Assembly (NCBI RefSeq): GCF_050947335.1
Contig: NW_027474123.1
Span: forward strand, 16,987 to 80,986
Direction of reading: 5' to 3'
Origin: Megachile rotundata
Lineage: Eukaryota; Arthropoda; Insecta; Hymenoptera; Megachilidae
DNA length: 64,000 bases
In this document: one piece after another, positions 56,732 through 64,000 of the stretch
How the letters are laid out: each line of letters opens with the position of its first letter
How positions within the stretch are numbered: position 1 is the stretch's first letter
Position numbers and translations under genes: made by a program
Notes under the pieces: model-generated
The model's database searches: none
Told to the model about the DNA's origin: nothing
The model's input: only the letters and a program-made list of their open reading frames with translations

Positions 56732-59700
56732 AGCCTCATTATGCATATATGATCGATAGAACGACAATTACTATACTTATTACTCTCATTACTATCCATC
56801 TAACTCATATTATTAGCCATATTATGCTTATATGATCGATAGAACGAGAATTACTATACTCACTACTCTTAGTATTATCAATCTAACTCATATTATTAGC
56901 CATATTATGCTTATATGATCGATAGAACGACAATTACTATACTTATTACTCTTATTATTATGAATCTAACTCATATTATTAACCATATTATGCCGATATG
57001 ATCGATAGAACTACAATTACTATACTCATTACTCTTATTATTATCAATCTAACTCATATTATTAGCCATATTATGCTTATATGATCGACAGAACGACAAT
57101 TACTATACTTATTACTCTTATTATTATCAATCTAACTCATATTATTAGCCATATTATGCTTATATGATCGATGGAACGAGAACTACTATACTCACTACTC
57201 TTAGTATTATCAATCTAACTCATATTATTAGCCATATTATGCTTAAATGATCGATAGAACGACAATTACTGTACTTATTACTCTTATTATTATCAATCTA
57301 ACTCGTATTATTAGCCATATTATGCTTACATGATCGATAGAACGAGAATTACTATACTCACTACTCTTAGTATTATCAATCTAACTCATATTATTAGCCA
57401 TATTATGGTTATATTATCGATAGAACGACAATTACTATACTTATTACTGTTATTATTATCAATCTAACTCATATTATTAGCCATATTATGCTTAAATGAT
57501 CGATAGAACTACAATTACTATACTCATTACTCTTATTATTATCAATCTAACTCATATTATTAGCCATATTATGCTTATATGATCGATAGAACGAGAATTA
57601 CTATACTCACTACTCTTAGTATTATCAATCTAACTCATATTATTAGCCATATTATGCTTATATGATCGATAGAACGACAATTACTATACTTATTACTCTT
57701 ATTATTATCAATCTAACTCATATTATTGGCCATATTATGCTTATATGATCGATAGAACGAGAACTACTATACTCACTACTCTTAGTATTATCAATCTAAC
57801 TCATATTATTAGCCATATTATGCTTATATTATCGATAGAACGACAATTACTATACTTATTACTCTTATTATTATGAATCTATATCATATTATTAGCCATA
57901 TTATGCTTAAATGATCGATAGAACGACAATTACTATACTTATTACTCTTATTATTATCAATCTAACTCGTACTATTAGACATATTATGCTTACATGATCG
58001 ATAGAACGACAAATACTATACTTATTACTCTTATTATTATCAATCTATATCATATTATTAGCCATATTATGCTTATATGATCGATAGAACGAGAATTACT
58101 ATACTCACTACTCTTAGTATTATCAATCTAACTCATATTATTAGCCATATTATGCTTATATGATCGATAGAACGACAATTACTATACTTATTACTCTTAT
58201 TATTATGAATCTAACTCATATTATTAACCATATTATGCCGATATGATCGATAGAACTACAACTACTATACTCATTACTCTTATTATTATCAATCTAACTC
58301 ATATTATTAGCCATATTATGCTTATATGATCGATAGAACGAGAATTGCTATACTCACTACTCATAGTATTATCAATCTAACTCATATTATTAGCCATATT
58401 ATGCTTATATTATCGATAGAACGACAATTACTATACTTATTACTGTTATTATTATCAATCTAACTCATATTATTAGCCATATTATGCTTAAATGATCGAT
58501 AGAACGACAATTACTATACTTATTACTCTTATTATTATCAATCTAACTCGTATTATTAGCCATATTATGCTTATATGATCGATAGAACGACAATTACTAT
58601 ACTTATTACTCTTATTATTATCAATCTAACTCATATTATTAGCCATATTATGCTTATATGATCGATAGAACGAGAACTACTATACTCACTACTCTTAGTA
58701 TTATCAATCTAACTCATATTATTAGCCATATTATGCTTATATTATCGATAGAACGACAATTACTATACTTATTACTGTTATTATTATCAATCTGACTCAT
58801 ATTATTACCCATATTATGCTTAAATGATCGATAGAACGACAATTACTATACTTATTACTCTTATTATTATCAATCTAACTCATATTATTGGCCATATTAT
58901 GCTTATATTATCGATAGAACGACAATTACTATACTTATTACTGTTATTATTATCAATCTGACTCATATTATTACCCATATTATGCTTAAATGATCGATAG
59001 AACGACAATTACTATACTTATTACTCTTATTATTATCAATCTAACTCATATTATTAGCCATATTATGCTTATATGATCGATAGAACGACAAATACTATAC
59101 TTACTACTCTTATTATTATCAATCTAACTCATATTATTAGCCATATTATGCTTATATGATCGATAGAACGACAATTACTATACTTATTACTCTTATTATT
59201 ATGAATCTAACTCTTATTATTCACCATATTATGCCGATATGATCGATAGAACTACAATAACTATACTCATTACTCTTATTATTATCAATCTAACTCATAT
59301 TATTAGCCATATTATGCTTATATGATCGATAGAATGAGAATTACTATACTCACTACTCTTAGTATTATCACTCTAACTCATTTTATTAGCCTTATTATGC
59401 TTATATGATCGATAGAACGACAATTACTATACTTATTACTCTTATTACTATCAATCTAACTCATATTATTAGCCATATTATGCTTATATGATCGATAGAA
59501 CGAGAATTACTATACTCACTACTCTTAGTATTATCAATCTAACTCATATTATTAGCCATATTATGCTTATATGATCGATAGAACGACAATTACTATACTT
59601 ATTACTCTTATTATTATGAATCTAACTCATATTATTAACCATATTATGCAGATATGATCGATAGAACTACAATTACTATACTCATTACTCTTATTATTAT

Positions 59701-61648
59701 CAATCTAACTCATATTATTAGCCATATTATGCTTATATGATGGATAGACCGAGAATTACTATACTCACTACTCTTAGTATTATCAATCTAACTCATATTA
59801 TTAGCCATATTATGCTTATATTATCGATAGAACGACAATTACTATACTTATTACTGTTATTATTATCAATCTAACTCATATTATTAGCCATATTATGCTT
59901 AAATGGTCGATAGAATGAGAATTACTATACTCACTACTCTTAGTATTATCACTCTAACTCATATTATTAGCCATATTATGCTTATATGATCGAGAGAACG
60001 ACAATTACTATACTTATTACTCTTATTATTATCAATCTAACTCATATTATTAGCCTTATTATGCTTATATGATCGATAGAACGACAAGTACTGTAGTTAT
60101 TACTCTTATTATTATCAATCTAACTCATATTATTAGCCATATTATGCTTATATGATCGATAGAACGAGAATTACTATACTCACTACTCTTAGTATTATCA
60201 ATCTAACTCATATTATTAGCCATATTATGCTTATATGATCGATAGAACGACAATTACTATACTTATTACTCTTATTATTATGAATCTAACTCATATTATT
60301 CACCATATTATGCCGATATGATCGATAGAACTACAATTACTATACTCATTACTCTTATTATTATCAATCTAACTCATATTATTAGCCATATTATGCTTAT
60401 ATGATCGATAGAATGAGAATTACTATACTCACTACTCTTAGTATTATCACTCTAACTCATATTATTAGCCTTATTATGCTTATATGATCGATAGAACGAC
60501 AATTACTATACTTATTACTCTTATTACTATCAATCTAACTCATATTATTAGCCATATTATGCTTATATGATCGATAGAGCGAGAATTACTATACTCACTA
60601 CTCTTAGTATTATCAATCTAACTCATATTATTAGCCATATTATGGTTATATTATCGATAGAACGACAATTACTATACTTATCACTGTTATTATTATCAAT
60701 CTAACTCATATTATTAGCCATATTATGCTTAAATGATCGATAGAATGAGAATTACTATACTCACTACTCTTAGTATTATCACTCTAACTCATATTATTAG
60801 CCATATTATGCTCATATGATCGAGAGAACGACAATTACTATACTTATTACTCTTATTATTATCAATCTAACTCATATTATTAGCCTTATTATGCTTATAT
60901 GATCGATAGAACGACAATTACTGTAGTTATTACTCTTATTATTGTCAATCTAACTCATATTATTAGCCATATTATGCATATATGATCGATAGAACGAGAA
61001 TTACTATACTCACTACTCTTAGTATTATCAATCTAACTCATATTATTAGCCATATTATGCTTATATGATCGATGGAACGAGAACTACTATACTCACTACT
61101 CTTAGTATTATCAATCTAACTCATATTATTAGCCATATTATGCTTATATTATCGATAGAACGACAAATACTATACTTATTACTCTTACTATTATCAATCT
61201 ATATCATATTATTAGCCATATTATGCCGATATGATCGATAGAACTACAATTACTATACTCATTACTCTTATTATTATCAATCTAACTCATATTATTAGCC
61301 ATATTATGCTTATATGATCGATAGAATGAGAATTACAATACTCACTACTCTTAGTATTATCACTCTAACTCATATTATTAGCCTTATTATGCTTATATGA
61401 TCGATAGAACGACAATTACTGTAGTTATTACTCTTATTATTATCAATCTAACTCATATTATTAGCCATATTTTGCTTATATGATCGACAGAACTACAATT
61501 ACTATACACATTACTCTTATTATTATCAATCTAACTCATATTATTAGCCATATTATGCTTATATGATCGATAGAACGAGAACTACTATACTCACTACTCT
61601 TAGTATTATCAATCTAACTCATATTATTAGCCATATTATGCTTATATT
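56732..61648 (-). repeat. 124-monomer, 10,292-bp HOR, copy 2
   Basis: Second copy of 46440-50940, longer by the five monomers at 59576-59990. These include the GATGGATAGACC (59739) and AAATGGTCG variants and match 41.64-42.06 kb. Shared rare variants such as GAACTACAACTACTATAC, GAGAATTGCTATAC and CTCATTTTATTAGCC show near identity. Small differences include GAACGACAAGTACTG at about 60082 against GAACTACAAGTACTG, and ACTATACTTATT against ACTCTACTTATT. Confidence 0.84.
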
Positions 61649-63133
61649 ATCGATAGAACGACAATTACTATACTCATTACTCTTATTATTATCAATCTAA
61701 CTCGTATTATTAGCCATATTATGCTTACATGATCGATAGAACGACAAATACTATACTTATTACTCTTATTATTATCAATCTATATCATATTATTAGCCAT
61801 ATTTTGCTTATATGATCGACAGAACTACAATTACTATACACATTACTCTTATTATTATCAATCTAACTCATATTATTAGCCATATTATGCTTATATGATC
61901 GATAGAACAAGAACTACTATACTCACTACTCTTAGTATTATCAATCTAACTCATATTATTAGCCATATTATGCTTATATTATCGATAGAACGACAATTAC
62001 TATACTTATTACTGTTATTATTATCAATCTGACTCATATTATTACCCATATTATGCTTATATTATCGATAGAACGACAATTACTATACTTATTACTGTTA
62101 TTATTATCAATCTGACTCATATTATTACCCACATTATGCTTAAATGATCGATAGAACGACAATTACTATACTTATTACTCTTATTGTTATCAATCTAACT
62201 CGTATTATTAGCCATATTATGCTTACATGATCGATAGAACGACAAATACTATACTTATTACTCTTATTATTATCAATCTATATCATATTATTAGCCATAT
62301 TATGCTTATATGATCGATAGAACGACAATTACTATACTCACTACTCTTAGTATTATCAATCTAACTCATATTATTAGCCATATTATGCTTATATTATCGA
62401 TAGAACGACAGTTACTATACTTATTACTGTTATTATTATCAATCTAACTCATATTATTAGCCATATTATGCTTATATGATCGATAGAATGAGAATTACAA
62501 TACTCACTATTCTTAGTATTATCACTCTAACTCATATTATTAGCCTTATTATGCTTATATGATCGATAGAACGACAATTACTGTAGTTATTACTCTTATT
62601 ATTATCAATCTAACTCATATTATTAGCCATATTTTGCTTATATGATCGATAGAACTACAATTACTATACCCATTACTCTTATTATTATCAATCTAACTCA
62701 TATTATTAGCCATATTATGCTTATATGATCGATAGAATGAGAATTACTATACTCACTACTCTTAGTATTATCACTCTAACTCATATTATTAGCCTCATTA
62801 TGCATATATGATCGATAGAACGACAATTACTATACTTATTACTCTCATTACTATCCATCTAACTCATATTATTAGCCATATTATGCTTATATGATCGATA
62901 GAACGAGAATTACTATACTCACTACTCTTAGTATTATCAATCTAACTCATATTATTAGCCATATTATGCTTATATGATCGATAGAACGACAATTACTATA
63001 CTTATTACTCTTATTATTATGAATCTAACTCATATTATTAACCATATTATGCCGATATGATCGATAGAACTACAATTACTATACTCATTACTCTTATTAT
63101 TATCAATCTAACTCATATTATTAGCCATATTAT
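60810..63133 (-). repeat. 28-monomer tandem repeat, copy 1 (2,324 bp)
   Basis: GCTCATATGATCGAGAG at 60810 and 63134, ATTGTCAATC at 60941 and 63265, and GACAAATAC at 61162 and 63486 all give exactly 2,324 bp (28 x 83). This unit joins the tail of the 124-monomer copy to the 61649-63133 segment, so it is a younger compound unit. Confidence 0.85.
61649..63133 (-). repeat. satellite segment copied from about 55.6-57.07 kb
   Basis: After 61648 the sequence leaves the 124-monomer copy and follows 55.6-57.07 kb at an offset of 6,059 bp (73 x 83): GAACAAGAAC 55848 to 61907, CACTATTCTTAG 56446 to 62505, GCCTCATTATGCAT 56733 to 62792. It ends at the start of the next 28-monomer copy. Confidence 0.78.
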
Positions 63134-64000
63134 GCTCATATGATCGAGAGAACGACAATTACTATACTTATTACTCTTATTATTATCAATCTAACTCATA
63201 TTATTAGCCTTATTATGCTTATATGATCGATAGAACGACAATTACTGTAGTTATTACTCTTATTATTGTCAATCTAACTCATATTATTAGCCATATTATG
63301 CATATATGATCGATAGAACGAGAATTACTATACTCACTACTCTTAGTATTATCAATCTAACTCATATTATTAGCCATATTATGCTTATATGATCGATGGA
63401 ACGAGAACTACTATACTCACTACTCTTAGTATTATCAATCTAACTCATATTATTAGCCATATTATGCTTATATTATCGATAGAACGACAAATACTATACT
63501 TATTACTCTTACTATTATCAATCTATATCATATTATTAGCCATATTATGCCGATATGATCGATAGAACTACAATTACTATACTCATTACTCTTATTATTA
63601 TCAATCTAACTCATATTATTAGCCATATTATGCTTATATGATCGATAGAATGAGAATTACAATACTCACTACTCTTAGTATTATCACTCTAACTCATATT
63701 ATTAGCCTTATTATGCTTATATGATCGATAGAACGACAATTACTGTAGTTATTACTCTTATTATTATCAATCTAACTCATATTATTAGCCATATTTTGCT
63801 TATATGATCGACAGAACTACAATTACTATACACATTACTCTTATTATTATCAATCTAACTCATATTATTAGCCATATTATGCTTATATGATCGATAGAAC
63901 GAGAACTACTATACTCACTACTCTTAGTATTATCAATCTAACTCATATTATTAGCCATATTATGCTTATATTATCGATAGAACGACAATTACTATACTCA
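63134..64000 (-). repeat. 28-monomer tandem repeat, copy 2 (runs off the window)
   Basis: About 867 bp of the next copy of the unit starting at 60810. It follows copy 1 almost to the last bases of the window, where ACTATACTCA matches the region at about 61667-61676. The array therefore continues beyond 64000. Confidence 0.85.

Larger units (their letters stand above)
11299..64000 (-). repeat. 83-bp satellite array, right block, reverse orientation
   Basis: About 635 monomers, all in the opposite orientation to the left block (plus strand reads TTATATGATCGATAG then GAACGACAATTAC). Phase was checked with GCCATATTATG: 11331 to 24530 is 159 x 83 + 2, and 24530 to 63954 is 475 x 83 - 1. The two departures are a 2-bp insertion at about 13695-13704 (TACTATATACATATTAC) and a 1-bp deletion at about 44327-44335 (GTAGTTATAATCTT). 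Everything else is whole monomers. No gene or unique insert was seen. The same variant classes as on the left are present, with other higher-order arrangements. Confidence 0.97.

Noticed and set aside
1..64000. CRISPR array
   Set aside because: The repeats are regular but there is no division into a constant repeat and unique spacers; the whole 83 bp is conserved, variants recur in ordered HORs, and there are no cas genes.
1..64000. Protein-coding genes or a repetitive protein
   Set aside because: Sense strand has TAA, TGA and TAG in three different frames within 16 bases of each monomer. On the other strand stops also recur at least every two monomers in every frame in the consensus. 83 bp is not a multiple of three, so the frame shifts at each monomer.
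1..64000. Bacterial-type promoters (TATAAT-like words) and AT-rich origins or iterons
   Set aside because: ATAAT and TATAAT-like words are expected in 76% AT sequence and occur in every monomer; there is no initiator gene, and iterons are far shorter and fewer.
1..64000. Transposon or retroelement inserted in the array
   Set aside because: The 83-bp phase continues without a break across every stretch read; no terminal inverted repeats, long terminal repeats, poly(A) tracts or non-satellite sequence were seen.
1..64000. Telomeric or simple microsatellite DNA
   Set aside because: No short telomere-type unit repeats in tandem; TAATAA words are part of the 83-bp monomer and do not form pure runs.

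Overview
The whole window is one AT-rich satellite DNA. From base 1 to base 64000, apart from a 100-base run of N at 11199-11298, it is about 770 head-to-tail copies of an 83-bp monomer. The reference copy is 7566-7648: 34 A, 29 T, 14 G, 6 C, about 24% GC. I see no protein-coding gene, RNA gene, transposon, CRISPR array or unique sequence. Each monomer has stop codons in all three frames of its sense strand and 83 is not a multiple of 3, so long reading frames cannot form. The size of the array, its multi-level repeat structure and the scaffold-style gap point to a eukaryotic chromosome, probably heterochromatin at or near a centromere or a similar satellite block. The species cannot be read from the sequence, and I do not recognise the monomer as a named satellite family.

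Layout. Left block (1-11198): monomers in forward orientation, in a three-level hierarchy. Monomer variants differ by about 2-8% from the reference copy and are ordered into a 29-monomer higher-order repeat (HOR, 2,407 bp, about 2.9 copies, 650-7684), a 6-monomer HOR (498 bp, about 2.9 copies, 7649-9098) and a 10-monomer duplication (8806-10085). All of this sits in one 10,131-bp super-repeat (122 monomers plus 5 inserted bases). Its second copy starts at 10132 and runs into the gap with one mismatch in 1,067 bp. Gap (11199-11298): exactly 100 N. Right block (11299-64000): the same satellite in the opposite orientation, about 635 monomers. It divides into a 55-monomer domain (11.3-17.1 kb), a domain of 11-, 18- and 19-monomer steps (17.1-22.4 kb), a 6-7 kb repeat domain (22.4-35.0 kb), a mosaic with a clean 16-monomer tandem duplication (38.4-41.1 kb), and a domain with a 124-monomer, 10,292-bp repeat (about 46.4-61.6 kb) that ends in a 28-monomer tandem duplication running off the window.

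How it works together. The 83-bp phase is kept almost perfectly: I located only two indels that break it in each block (+1 and +4 on the left, +2 and -1 on the right). Size differences between HOR copies are whole numbers of monomers (5 or 6), as expected from unequal exchange or template switching between monomers in register. The left and right blocks share diagnostic variants in the same relative order but on opposite strands, so they are one family. Whether the strand switch at the gap is a real inversion or a misoriented contig is the main open question. Coordinates of HOR edges come from reading anchor variants by eye and are good to about one monomer; anchor-to-anchor distances were counted exactly.
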